Shown here piece by piece: positions 16,738 to 25,518 of a stretch of 64,000 bases of DNA. The position numbers and the translations under genes are program-made. The DNA comes from Spartobacteria bacterium (lineage in GTDB: Bacteria; Verrucomicrobiota; Verrucomicrobiia; Chthoniobacterales; UBA10450): the NCBI GenBank assembly GCA_003169975.1, contig PNAA01000034.1, positions 124,001 through 188,000 of the forward strand, written 5' to 3'. Each line of letters opens with the position of its first letter. The stretch's first letter is position 1. Below the pieces are notes generated by a model. It was not told the origin of the DNA. It saw only the letters and a program-made list of their open reading frames with translations, and made no database searches.

Positions 16738-16767
16738 TATCTAGTCTGCTCGAGACTAGATTGTCAA
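16738..16767 (-). promoter_or_regulatory. toxin-antitoxin promoter with operator palindrome
   Basis: Read on the minus strand there is a perfect -35 (TTGACA, 16762-16767), an 18-nt spacer and a -10-like TAGATA (16738-16743). ATCTAGTCT-GCTCG-AGACTAGAT (16739-16761) is a perfect 9-bp inverted repeat spanning the spacer and -10. The predicted transcription start falls at or next to the antitoxin ATG (16731), so the mRNA is probably leaderless. The palindrome is the likely Phd operator. Confidence 0.7.
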
Positions 16768-16848
16768 GCGCGGCAAGAAGGTGGGCCGCCCTCGCGCCAG
16801 GGCGATGCAATGTGAAAACCTCCCGCCGCCCAGGAAAAAACTCGGCCT

Positions 16849-17751
16849 TCAGCCAAGGCCGTAGATGCGGACGGCTTGTTGTTTGCCCTTCAATTTTCGC
16901 TCGCCCAAATCGAGCAGTTTTTCGCCCGACGGCAGGCGATCGCCGAAATCGGCCGAGAGCAGAACCTGTTGATTAAGCTCCTTCATCACCGATTCGAGAC
17001 GGAAAACGGTGTTCACCACGTCTCCGATGATGGTCGCGTCGCGTTGCGCATCGAGCCCGACGTTGCCGCAGGTGACCGAACCAAAATGGAGCGCGATCCC
17101 GACGTGGAACGGCTCGCCATTGGCCCACTTGATCGTACCCGCGAGCGCCAGGATTTCGCGCGCGATCTTGAGCGTCGCCGTGCAATCGACTCCCTCCTCC
17201 CCGCCGCTCCAGTAAGCGAGCAGCGCGTCGCCGATGAATTTGTCGATCGTTCCCCCACTCTTCGTCACGAGGTTGCCGGCCTCGCGAAACCAGACGCCAA
17301 GCTGCTGCGCGAGATGGGAGCTGGAAATCTTTTCCGCCATGCTGCTGAATCCGCGAATGTCGCAGACTAACAATGCCACCGGCCGGATGGCGGAGGCGAC
17401 GCCGGCCATCGAACCGGCAAGTGTGACCTCGAGATGGGCGTTGGAAAAGTCGTCCTCGATTTGCTCGAAAACGAGTTCGTTTCGCGCGATCGAGATGCGC
17501 GCGCCGGGGGCGAGTGTCATCGGCATCACCACGCGCTGGTCGTTCACCAGCGTGCCGTTGCGGCTGCCGAGATCGATTATTTGATATTGATAACCATCGT
17601 GACAACGGACGAGCGCGTGCTGGCGTGAGACGAGCGGGCTGCCGCTCAGGCAGACCGTGTTGTCGCTCGTCCGCCCGATGGTGGCGGTGTTGCCGATGGT
17701 GAGCTCGAACGGCTCGCCAGCGAGCGGTGTGATCCGAAGTTTGGCGGGCAT
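16849..17751 (-). CDS. FHA domain-class III adenylate/guanylate cyclase
   Basis: From ATG at 17751 the protein is 300 aa; an upstream ATG at 17793 would add 14 residues. The N-terminal FHA domain (residues 1-100) has 'IGRTSDNTVCLSG', 'VSRQHALV' and 'DLGSRNGTLVN', the phosphothreonine-binding loops. The class III cyclase domain starts at 'ALLVCDIRGFSSM' (first metal Asp), then 'GGTIDKFIGDALLAYW' (second metal Asp), and 'IIGDVVNTVFRLESVM' with the Asn/Arg transition-state residues. It should make a cyclic nucleotide under control of a phosphoprotein. The Ser/Thr kinase gene transcribed divergently 101 nt away is an obvious candidate partner. Confidence 0.92.
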   Translation of the reverse strand: MPAKLRITPLAGEPFELTIGNTATIGRTSDNTVCLSGSPLVSRQHALVRCHDGYQYQIIDLGSRNGTLVNDQRVVMPMTLAPGARISIARNELVFEQIEDDFSNAHLEVTLAGSMAGVASAIRPVALLVCDIRGFSSMAEKISSSHLAQQLGVWFREAGNLVTKSGGTIDKFIGDALLAYWSGGEEGVDCTATLKIAREILALAGTIKWANGEPFHVGIALHFGSVTCGNVGLDAQRDATIIGDVVNTVFRLESVMKELNQQVLLSADFGDRLPSGEKLLDLGERKLKGKQQAVRIYGLG

Positions 17752-17852
17752 GGCAGCAGTGGGCAGTATCTGGCAGCAGGTCGCGTGCAACAAGATCGTC
17801 TTTATCCGATAGCGCCCTCGACAAATCGGGCGATATAATCCGGTCTTTCCCG

Positions 17853-19973
17853 ATGGCCGAGAAAATTGCGTTCGATCATTACGAAGTGCTGACCCGCGAC
17901 GACGGCTCGCTCTTCGAGCTTGGCCGCGGCGCGATGGGCATCACCTACAAGGCGTTCGATACCAACCTCCGGGTGAACGTCGCGCTCAAGGTGATCAACG
18001 CGAAATTTCTCGAGAGCGAAATCGCGCAGCAGCGTTTCCTGCGCGAGGCCCGCGCCGCGGCGCAACTGCGTCATCCGAATGTCGCCTCTGTCTTTCATCT
18101 CGGGACGAGCAGCGAAGCGTTCTTTTACGCGATGGAGTTTGTCGATGGCGAGACGGTCGAATCCTTCATCAAGCGCCAGGGACCGATCGATCCCGTGATC
18201 GCGTTGCGCATCACCCTGCAGGTGGCGCGCGCGCTCGCCGCGGCGGAGAAGCATCATCTCGTGCATCGCGACATCAAGCCGGCGAACCTGATGCTCGTTA
18301 GGGAAGACGACGATTTTCTGGTCAAGGTGATCGATTTCGGTCTCGCCAAATCAATCAAGCATGAAGGGAACGACGACCTGGCCACGCTCTCGATGGGCGG
18401 GTTTGTCGGCACCGCGCATTTCGCCAGCCCGGAGCAGCTCGAGGAAAAAGAGATCGATGTTCGGTCGGACATCTATTCGTTAGGCGTGACGCTTTGGTAC
18501 ATGCTCGTCGGAGAGGCGCCGTTCGGCGGTTCGCTCGCGCAGGTCATGAGCCAGCATCTCCACAAACCGCCGCCGCTCGAAAAACTGCAAAATCTCCCGG
18601 CGAGTGTGCGCGCCCTCGTCGGCAATATGATCGAGAAGGACCCAGCCCGGCGGCCGCAAACGCCGGCCACGCTCCGCGTCCTCTTGGAAAAATGTATCGC
18701 GGAAATCCAAGCCGCCCCGAAAAGAGACGAGCAGAATTTTCCGACGGTCGTGGAGGCGACGCCCCCTCCCTTGCCGGTGAAGATGCCGCCCGCCGCCGTC
18801 CACAAAACCTCGCGCGCGATTATTTGGACGCTGGCGGTGGTCGTTCTCGCCGGGGCCGGCCTGTTGATTTTTCTCACGACGCGCAAACCGGAGAAAATTC
18901 TCCCGCCGCCGCAGGCGAGCACTTCGCCCTTGCCATCCCCCGCCGCCAGTACGACGCCCGCGATCAGTCAGGCGAGGGCCACTTCGCCGGTCCCGCCCGG
19001 GTCGCCGGCGGCTTCGTTGAGCGGGCAGGAACTATCGCGGGCCTCGCTCGCCGCAGCCGAGAAATACGAAGCGGCCCAGGATTGGCCCCGATCCATCATG
19101 GCCTACGTGCAATTGCAGAAAGATTTTCCCGAGAGCGAAGTGGGGCGGGTGCGTCTCGAATTGTTGCTCAGCAAATTGCAGTCCGAGAAAGGCGCGCTGC
19201 GCGAAGACAACTTCGAGCAGCTGCGCGCGCCGCTGACCGCCGCGGCGAAGCTCAACGTGGTGAGCGCGATGGAAATTCTGGGCGATTTCCTGCGCAAGCG
19301 CGACCCGAAAGCTTCCTTTGACTGGCTTTGCGCGGCGGCGGCGCGGGGACACGCTCATGCCATGTCGGAAGTGGGTTTGCGTTACTCCAACGGCGCCGGC
19401 GTGGAGCGCGATTTCGTGAAAGCGGCGCAGTGGTTCGCGCAGGCGCGGGAAGCCGGGGAAGGGAGCGCGGGCACGTTGCTCGCCGAATGTTATCTGCTCG
19501 GCAAAGGCGTCACCAAAAACGAAGCAAAAGCGATCGATCTCCTGCAGGATGCGGCCACGGCCAAAGATGCGCGCGCGATGGATCAATTGGGAACTTGCTT
19601 TCACAAGGGGATCGGCGTCGCGCGCGACGATCATCAAGCTTTCCGGCTCTACAGCGCGGCGGCGAAGTTGAACTTTCTCGATTCGGTCGGAAACCTCGGG
19701 GTGCTTTACCTAACGAGCGACCAAACAGATCTCGGCCGGAACGAAGCCCTGCGCACGCAAAAGGCGGTCGACCTCTTTCGCGAGGGCGCGAAACAGAACA
19801 ACGCCTTTTGCATGTTTCTCTATGCGCGCTGTTTCGAAGCGGGCACCGGCGTGGACACAAATCCAACCGAAGCGAGCGATTGGTATCGCCGCGCGGCAGA
19901 GGCGGGCAATCGACCGGCTCTGGATTGGTGCCGCCAGCACAACGTGAATCTGGAAAGCGAGCAGACGCCCTAA
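17853..19973 (+). CDS. Ser/Thr protein kinase with transmembrane helix and Sel1-like repeats
   Basis: The 706 aa protein has a kinase domain over residues 10-285: 'LGRGAMGITYKAF', catalytic Lys in 'VALKVIN', 'LVHRDIKPANLMLV', 'VKVIDFGLAKS' and 'VGTAHFASPEQLEE'. A Pro-rich juxtamembrane region precedes one membrane helix (IIWTLAVVVLAGAGLLIFL, around residue 330). The exported or cytosolic tail carries several Sel1-type repeats (GLRYSNGAGVERDFVKAAQWF; CYLLGKGVTKNEAKAIDLL; CFHKGIGVARDDHQAFRLY). All catalytic motifs are intact. The divergent FHA-cyclase is a plausible substrate or reader. Confidence 0.93.
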   Translation: MAEKIAFDHYEVLTRDDGSLFELGRGAMGITYKAFDTNLRVNVALKVINAKFLESEIAQQRFLREARAAAQLRHPNVASVFHLGTSSEAFFYAMEFVDGETVESFIKRQGPIDPVIALRITLQVARALAAAEKHHLVHRDIKPANLMLVREDDDFLVKVIDFGLAKSIKHEGNDDLATLSMGGFVGTAHFASPEQLEEKEIDVRSDIYSLGVTLWYMLVGEAPFGGSLAQVMSQHLHKPPPLEKLQNLPASVRALVGNMIEKDPARRPQTPATLRVLLEKCIAEIQAAPKRDEQNFPTVVEATPPPLPVKMPPAAVHKTSRAIIWTLAVVVLAGAGLLIFLTTRKPEKILPPPQASTSPLPSPAASTTPAISQARATSPVPPGSPAASLSGQELSRASLAAAEKYEAAQDWPRSIMAYVQLQKDFPESEVGRVRLELLLSKLQSEKGALREDNFEQLRAPLTAAAKLNVVSAMEILGDFLRKRDPKASFDWLCAAAARGHAHAMSEVGLRYSNGAGVERDFVKAAQWFAQAREAGEGSAGTLLAECYLLGKGVTKNEAKAIDLLQDAATAKDARAMDQLGTCFHKGIGVARDDHQAFRLYSAAAKLNFLDSVGNLGVLYLTSDQTDLGRNEALRTQKAVDLFREGAKQNNAFCMFLYARCFEAGTGVDTNPTEASDWYRRAAEAGNRPALDWCRQHNVNLESEQTP

Positions 19974-20044
19974 GATCGGGTTGTAGCCGGGGGCGTTTAT
20001 TATTCTTGTCACACCGGAGCACGCGACCTAAAAATCGTCGCCTT

Positions 20045-20569
20045 ATGAAGACACCGATGCTCAAGACTTCTTCCCTTCTGGCGGCCGCGTCGATTTTCGT
20101 TACGGGCTGCGCAGATCTCACCCCATTGCAGAACGCCGGCGTGTTCGGCGCCGCGGGCGGCGCCGCGGCGGGCGGAATTGCCAGCGCATCCGGTGCGAGT
20201 GCCGGTCAAGCCGTTGCCATCGGGGCGGCGACAGGCGCGGCCATCGCGGTGGTGACCTACATCATCGCGAAACATGAGGCCACCGAGCGCCAACACCGCA
20301 TCGCCGAAGAGCGCGCGCGGCGCGCCTACGCGCGGATGTCGGCGGAACGGAAGAGCAAAATGAAAGCGCGCAAGACCCGCTACATCGCGGTCGACACCGA
20401 GAAAGACCAGCACACCGCCCCGGAAGCGAAGAAGAGCGTGATGATCTGGGACACGCAATCGCAGGAAGTGGTGGGCAACAATGTTTACGACGTCAAGAGC
20501 CCGCCGCCGGTCGGCTCGACCGCGAAGTTCGATACCTACTCGGCGGAATACGTCGGCTCGGGGAGTTAG
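20045..20569 (+). CDS. lipoprotein with glycine zipper
   Basis: From ATG at 20045 the protein is 174 aa. A lipoprotein signal ends in the lipobox FVTG-C near residue 22. A glycine-zipper segment follows (GAAGGAAAGGIASASGASAG...GAATGAAIA) that could insert in or pack against a membrane. The remainder is a charged, probably periplasmic region with 'ERQHRIAEERARRAYARM' (helical) and a short beta-rich end (SVMIWDTQSQEVVGNNVYDV). No named family was recognised beyond this architecture. It ends at a palindromic element shared with the convergent PBP gene. Confidence 0.85.
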   Translation: MKTPMLKTSSLLAAASIFVTGCADLTPLQNAGVFGAAGGAAAGGIASASGASAGQAVAIGAATGAAIAVVTYIIAKHEATERQHRIAEERARRAYARMSAERKSKMKARKTRYIAVDTEKDQHTAPEAKKSVMIWDTQSQEVVGNNVYDVKSPPPVGSTAKFDTYSAEYVGSGS

Positions 20570-20571
20570 TC

Positions 20572-20662
20572 TGTAGACGCTTCGCTCTGCGAAGCGCGAG
20601 AATGACGCGGGATCTAATCAACGCTTGCGCCGCGCCGCGCCTCCCATAGGGAGGCGTCTACA
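20572..20662. repeat. inverted-repeat element between convergent genes (possible bidirectional terminator)
   Basis: Terminal inverted repeats TGTAGACGC (20572-20580) and GCGTCTACA (20654-20662) enclose two further hairpins, CTTCG..CGAAG and GCCTCCC-AT-GGGAGGC. The element exactly fills the gap between the lipoprotein stop and the PBP stop. It is non-coding and REP/MITE-like, and its inner hairpins may terminate transcription from both sides. Confidence 0.65.
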
Positions 20663-22849
20663 TCAGTTTCCGCCGCCGAAGAAGCGCTTGAACGACTGAA
20701 TAATGCTGCGCGGGGCCTCTTTGACCTTCTCTTTGATTTGTTCGACCCGCTGGCCGAGGAGAGTCGGGCTGCCGCCGTGCACCTTGCAGATTCCGCGCGG
20801 GATTCTGTCGACCGGCAGATCAATCGTGTAGGCGGTGCCGGCCGCGACGCAGCCGCTGGTCGCAATCGCGTTGGAAATCGAGCAGACGGTCGCTTCCTGC
20901 ATGGCGACGGGCGCCTTGAATTGCTCCGCCGGATAACGGTCAGCCGCTTTCAGCATTACCTGCGTCCAGACCGGCAACGCCAGAGCCGAACCGTAGCCGT
21001 GCGGAATGATCGTGACCGGTTGATCGAACCCGACCCAGACGCCGCAGGTCATCGAGCTGGTGAAGCCAATAAACCACGCGTCCTTGAAATCGTTCGTCGT
21101 GCCGGTCTTGCCCGCGGCGGGGAGGTTAAAGCCTAACGAGCTCGCGCTCGCCGCCGTGCCGCGGGTCATCACTTCCTCGAGCAGCTCGGTCGTCATCCAG
21201 GTCGCGCCCGGATCGAGCACCGGCAGGGTGACATGGGCGGCGCGATAGATCGGCTTGTGCTCGGGGTCATCGATCCGCTCGGTGATGTAAGCCTGTTTGC
21301 GCACGCCCGTGTTGGGAAAAACGGTGTAGGCCGCGGTCAAATCCTTCAGATCGGTTTCAAAGGAACCGATGTAAATCGCGGCGCCATGCGGAATATTTTC
21401 GCCCAGGCCAAGAGTGGTCGCGACCTTCTGCGTGTCGTCGAGCCCGGCGAATTCGCCGACCCGCACGCTCATCGTGTTGCGCGATTGGATGAGGCCGTAA
21501 GAGGCCGGCTTGATGCCGCCGTAGCGGCCGTCGGAATTTCCCGGCGACCAATTACCCGCGCCCTCGATTTCACCCGGCTGAATCGGCCCGTCGCTAATCG
21601 CCGCGCCCGGCAGGAGCCCGTGGGTGAAGGCGAGCGTGTAAACGAACGGTTTGAAGGAAGAACCGATCTGGCGATTGGCTGGCGCGAGGGCGCGATTGAA
21701 CTTGCTCTGCGCGTAATCGCGCCCGCCGACGAGCGCGCGGATGCCGCCGCTGTTGTTGTCGATCGCGACGAGCGCGCCTTCCAGATAGGGCATCGCGTTG
21801 TCCTCGCCGTTTTCTGGGGCGCGATACTGCGACTTGATGGGATGATTGAAACCAGGCTGACGCTCGATTTTGGCCAGCTGTTTTTCGACCGCGTCGGCCG
21901 CGGACTTTTGCACGATCGGATCGAGCGTCGTGTAAATGAACAAACCGCCGTTGTCGATTTGATCGGGCGTGAGGAGCACGTTGAGATCACGCTGCACCGC
22001 ATCCATCGCGTAGTTTTCCTGGATCAACGTGATGCGCCGCGGATGGGAGACGATTTTTTCGTGTTTCGCCTGCTGCGCCTGGGGCGCGGTAATCTTTTTT
22101 AGTCCCTGCATCCGATCGAGCACGGTGTCGCGCTGGACGGCCGCGCCGTGCGGATTCTTGAGCGGCGAAAAACGATTCGGGCTGCGGATCAAACCGGCGA
22201 GCAAAGCGGACTCCGAGAGATCGAGCTTCGACGCGTTTTTTCCGAAATAGGTCTGCGACGCCGTCTCGACCCCGTAACAACCGGAGCCAAAATAAATCCG
22301 GTTCACATAAAGCTCGAGGATGTGGTCCTTCGTCAGCTCGCGCTCGAGGCGCAACGCGACCATCGCCTCGAGCAACTTCCGGCTGAGGTTGCGGCCGCCT
22401 AACGGGAGGCTGTTGCGCGCCAGTTGCTGGGTGAGGCTGCTCGCGCCTTCCTTCGCCGAGCCGGTGAGGATGTCGCGATAGAGCGCGCGCACCACGCCGC
22501 GCCAGTCGATCCCGCCGTGCTCATAAAAGCGGGTGTCTTCGCGCGCCAGCAGGGCCTGGACGAAAAGCGGCGAGACCTGTTTCAACGAGACCTTGAGACG
22601 GTTGGCCCCGGCGAGCCGGCTGTAGATTTTGCCGTCGACGTCGAAGACGGTGTTGCGCTCCGGCATCGTGCCCACGCGTTTCAGGTCGAACGTTTGCGCC
22701 CAAATGGCGTAGTAGACGAGCACCGCGGTGACCAACGCCGCGGGCAACAGAAGGAAAAGAAAAACGAGGAGCCAGCGCCAGGCCCGGCGGCGCTTCTTCT
22801 TCGGCCGGCCGGCCGATTTCCGGCTCGCGGTGCGCGCGAAAAGTTTCAT
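20663..22849 (-). CDS. class A penicillin-binding protein (PBP1A family)
   Basis: The 728 aa protein has a basic cytoplasmic N-terminus and one membrane helix (WLLVFLFLLLPAALVTAVLVYYAIW). The GT51 glycosyltransferase domain shows 'ALLAREDTRFYEHGGIDW', 'EGASSLTQQLARN', 'KDHILELYVNRIYFG' and 'QTYFGKNASKLDLSESALLAG'. The transpeptidase domain has the SxxK motif in 'QIGSSFKPFVY', SRN in 'IQSRNTMSVR' and KTG in 'AAGKTGTTNDFKDAWF'. It is a complete bifunctional peptidoglycan polymerase and cross-linking enzyme acting in the periplasm. The reading frame is intact. Confidence 0.96.
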   Translation of the reverse strand: MKLFARTASRKSAGRPKKKRRRAWRWLLVFLFLLLPAALVTAVLVYYAIWAQTFDLKRVGTMPERNTVFDVDGKIYSRLAGANRLKVSLKQVSPLFVQALLAREDTRFYEHGGIDWRGVVRALYRDILTGSAKEGASSLTQQLARNSLPLGGRNLSRKLLEAMVALRLERELTKDHILELYVNRIYFGSGCYGVETASQTYFGKNASKLDLSESALLAGLIRSPNRFSPLKNPHGAAVQRDTVLDRMQGLKKITAPQAQQAKHEKIVSHPRRITLIQENYAMDAVQRDLNVLLTPDQIDNGGLFIYTTLDPIVQKSAADAVEKQLAKIERQPGFNHPIKSQYRAPENGEDNAMPYLEGALVAIDNNSGGIRALVGGRDYAQSKFNRALAPANRQIGSSFKPFVYTLAFTHGLLPGAAISDGPIQPGEIEGAGNWSPGNSDGRYGGIKPASYGLIQSRNTMSVRVGEFAGLDDTQKVATTLGLGENIPHGAAIYIGSFETDLKDLTAAYTVFPNTGVRKQAYITERIDDPEHKPIYRAAHVTLPVLDPGATWMTTELLEEVMTRGTAASASSLGFNLPAAGKTGTTNDFKDAWFIGFTSSMTCGVWVGFDQPVTIIPHGYGSALALPVWTQVMLKAADRYPAEQFKAPVAMQEATVCSISNAIATSGCVAAGTAYTIDLPVDRIPRGICKVHGGSPTLLGQRVEQIKEKVKEAPRSIIQSFKRFFGGGN

Positions 22850-22906
22850 CGAAGAGGCATCGGACGAGCGGACAGTTTGACCGTTTGGCGGCAGAACTTA
22901 CTCATG

Positions 22907-23035
22907 AGTTGCCCGGGAAGAAAGCTGCGCTTTCGAAGAGCGCGCAGAAGTTTCGGGGCGACGCCGAAACCGGCACGCGAGACGCGCGCGCTCGCCAGCA
23001 AAAGACATTCTCCGCGAACGGAGAAAGTCTGTGCA
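22907..23035. repeat. palindromic repeat element, relative of the one at 14387-14519
   Basis: This 204-nt intergenic gap holds three hairpins in a row (CTGCGC/GCGCAG, TTTCGG/CCGAAA, TCTCCG/CGGAGA). It includes the segment CCGAAAC then CACGCGAGACGCG that also forms the right half of the element at 14.4 kb. No gene is present. It separates the PBP promoter region from the glutaredoxin 3' end. Confidence 0.65.
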
Positions 23036-23053
23036 GAACCGAAAGAAAAAGGC

Positions 23054-23389
23054 CTAAAGGCGGAGCTTGACCGGCTCGCCATGCTGCTCGTTGGCGCAGG
23101 GCGCATTGATCGGCGCCCCGGCGTCGGCCTCGTCAAGCTGGACGAGTTTTCTCTCGATCAAATAGCGTTCCACATCTTCGCCGCTGACGTCGGGAAGCAT
23201 CTCGCCGTTGATCTCCACGCAGGGCGAGAGCGGCTGGCCGCTTTTGGTTTCCATTTCCCAGCGGAAGGCCGGGTTCTGGATGATGTCTTTTTCGGTATAA
23301 GCGAGATCGTATTTGGCGAGGACGGCGCGCACGCCGCCGCTCCAGCCGCAATGCGTTTTGAGGTAGGCGGTGATTTGTGGCTTTTCCAT
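23054..23389 (-). CDS. glutaredoxin-like protein (monothiol, CGWS)
   Basis: From ATG at 23389 the protein is 111 aa. The thioredoxin-fold start 'PQITAYLKTHCGWSGGVRAV' has a monothiol CGWS active site, close to the CGFS of Fe-S-cluster-handling glutaredoxins. It continues with 'YTEKDIIQNPAFRWEM' and 'PCVEINGEMLPDVSGEDVERYL', the glutathione-binding V-D-V/S-G-E-D region (here LPDVSGED). A 25-residue C-terminal extension containing one Cys (NAPCANEQHGE) is unusual. The frame runs on upstream into the broken TraB/GumN gene, but the internal ATG is the natural start. Confidence 0.88.
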   Translation of the reverse strand: MEKPQITAYLKTHCGWSGGVRAVLAKYDLAYTEKDIIQNPAFRWEMETKSGQPLSPCVEINGEMLPDVSGEDVERYLIERKLVQLDEADAGAPINAPCANEQHGEPVKLRL

Positions 23390-23441
23390 GGGCCTAAGGT
23401 AACACTCGCGCCGACTTCGGCCACCAAATTTACCCGCGAGA

Positions 23442-24277
23442 CTACAATTGCTCGATCCGATAACCACGCGCCCGCAGCAGGGCGAGGACGCCATTCGGCC
23501 CGCCCATGTGCGCCGCCCCCGCGACCACAAAGTAGATATGGCCGCTCCGCAGGTATCCTTCAATCTTTGGGACCCACCTCCGATTGCGTTCATCGAGGAT
23601 TCTTTCGCCGAAGGCTGGGAATTCGGCGTAGTCGCGTTTCGCGGCCGCGGCGAGCGCTTCAGCATCGCCGCGCCGCCAAGCGGCAATGTCCTGCGCGAAA
23701 CGAGAGCCCTGGTGTAATGAATCAAGGTGACGAGGAGCACGGCTTCTCCCTGGCGATCCGTCAGGCCAGAAAAAACGTCGAGGTGTTCCTGGTATGTTTC
23801 CAAACCGGAGAACGGCTTGTGATTCATGGAGGCGCGATGCGACAGATAATCCTCCACCCCGAGGGATTGCAGCAAATTTCCCTGTCCCGGCAGCGATATC
23901 TTTGAAGAGAGATACCAAGGTTTATAATCGGAGTAGGTGGCTTCTGATACACCGAGATGCCCGAAGATCCTTTGCAGGTAGGCGTAGGTGCGCGGGTCGA
24001 CATGATTCCTAAGGCTGTCGCCATGGCCATAGCGTCCGCTTCTCTCAAATCGATTGGCGAAGGAGCCGGGCCCGATTTCAAAAACCAGCCGTTCGGAAGC
24101 TTCGAAAGCCCGATTATAGGCGGATGGCAAGGGATGATCCGAGCTGCGCAACGCGTGGACGGATCCGCCGAGGTAAGCAATACCGCCTCCTGGACCGGTG
24201 ACTTTCCAGACGCACTGAGCCAATGTGCTCGAGGTGACCGCGCACCCGAGACAGGTCAGGGCGGCAACTTTGGCAAT
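23442..24277 (-). pseudogene. TraB/GumN-family protein, frameshifted
   Basis: The N-terminal half reads in one frame (CVWKVTGPGGGIAYLGGSVH..ASERLVFEIG .. VEDYLSHRASMNHKPFSGLE) and the C-terminal half in another (GSRFAQDIAAWRRGDAEAL ... IYFVVAGAAHMGGPNGVLAL). These are the two conserved ends of the TraB/GumN fold. The frames join at about 23709-23716 (CATTACACCAGGG) if one base is added. A signal-peptide-like stretch (AKVAALTCLGCAVTSSTLAQ) precedes the N-terminus but begins at ATT (24277), with TTG at 24223 as the first ordinary start. This is either a decayed gene or a sequencing error plus a weak start. Confidence 0.75.
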
Positions 24278-24386
24278 GTTTCCGGCGGAGTTGATGGCTT
24301 GGGTGTAGCATTAACGCTTGTGTGGCACAACTTCCTTGCAGGCTTCGCCCGATGTATTCTAGGGTAAGAAGGAAGAATTTTTCTCG

Positions 24387-25505
24387 ATGAAACCTTTGTT
24401 CCTCGCCAGCCTCATCCTCGCATTCGTCGCCCGCAGTCTCGCCTCCGCGCCCGCCGTGCAGGAGCCTTCAATCGATAACCTGCTCAAAAAATTGCCGCCG
24501 CCGGAGAAGGTCATGCAGAACCCCGTCGATCAAGCCTTCCAGTTGGAGGATCCGATTCTCCTCGAGCCATTGGCAAGAAAGATTCGGGACGCGCTAAGAC
24601 ATCGAGATCTGTCCAACGCCACCAGAGCAGCGGAAAAGTTAACTCAGCTCCATCCGGGTAACCCTGCAGCGCACTGTCTCCTGGCCATCACTCAATGGCT
24701 GTGGAGCGATTATAAGTTGGCCGAAAAAGAGCTTCAGGAAGCGATCAGATTAGATAATCGTTTTGCCTTCGCCTACGTGCTGCTTAGCTCGGTCCAGGGA
24801 GCGCAGGAACACTGGACCGCTGCGCACGCATCCGCTCAGCGGGCCGCGACTTTACAACCAGGTAATGGGGTAGCCTTTTTTTTGGTCAGCTTTTGCCAGG
24901 AAAAGCTTGGCCATAAAGCCGAAGCGCTCACGGCCGCCAGAAAGGGCGCAGAGCTGGCGCCGGCCTACGACAGCGTCTGGCTACAATTAGCGGTCGCGGA
25001 AAAGGCCGAGGGTCACACCAGCGAGTGTCTCCACGCCCTCAATCGTGCGGTCGAAATTTCGCCCGATAACAACTATCTCTTGGAATTCATCGGCTTCAGC
25101 TACATCAATCTCAACCGGCTCTCGGACGCCATCCCGCCACTGGAGCGCGCCGCCTACTTCTGGTCCCGTGACTATCTTCTCCAGGCTCAGCTCGGTTTTT
25201 GCCTCGAAGAGACAGGCCAGCTTCAGGCCGGGATGGAACATTTGCACAAGGCGATCCTCATCGCGCCGGGCTATGCGCCGGCTTGGGAACACATGGGCCT
25301 TGCCTTCGTCAAACTAGGGCGCCACCGCGATGCGATTGACGCGTTCCAGCGCGTAACCAGGTTGCGCCCGCAATATAAACTCGCCTGGCAGCACCTGGCG
25401 GAAGAATACCGCCGCGAAGGCCGCAACGCCGAGGCACAACAGGCGGATGCGCGGGCGAAAAGCCTGAAGACAACGCAGGTCGCCATTACGGCGAAGAGTA
25501 AGTAG
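24387..25505 (+). CDS. exported tetratricopeptide-repeat protein
   Basis: The 372 aa protein has a Sec signal peptide (MKPLFLASLILAFVARSLAS) and then about seven TPR units from residue 70 to the end. Examples are 'AEKLTQLHPGNPAAHCLLAI', 'YKLAEKELQEAIRLDNRF', 'LHALNRAVEISPDNNYLLE' and 'HRDAIDAFQRVTRLRPQYKL'. It is a scaffold-type periplasmic or outer-membrane-associated protein with no catalytic domain. A GGAAGAA Shine-Dalgarno-like stretch precedes the ATG. It converges with lysS; the stops are 13 nt apart. Confidence 0.9.
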   Translation: MKPLFLASLILAFVARSLASAPAVQEPSIDNLLKKLPPPEKVMQNPVDQAFQLEDPILLEPLARKIRDALRHRDLSNATRAAEKLTQLHPGNPAAHCLLAITQWLWSDYKLAEKELQEAIRLDNRFAFAYVLLSSVQGAQEHWTAAHASAQRAATLQPGNGVAFFLVSFCQEKLGHKAEALTAARKGAELAPAYDSVWLQLAVAEKAEGHTSECLHALNRAVEISPDNNYLLEFIGFSYINLNRLSDAIPPLERAAYFWSRDYLLQAQLGFCLEETGQLQAGMEHLHKAILIAPGYAPAWEHMGLAFVKLGRHRDAIDAFQRVTRLRPQYKLAWQHLAEEYRREGRNAEAQQADARAKSLKTTQVAITAKSK

Positions 25506-25518
25506 CGATTGCAATTCG

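Noticed and set aside
22424-23905. 493-codon plus-strand frame across the PBP, glutaredoxin and TraB region
   Set aside because: It is antisense to three recognisable genes and crosses a palindromic repeat; no domain is seen.
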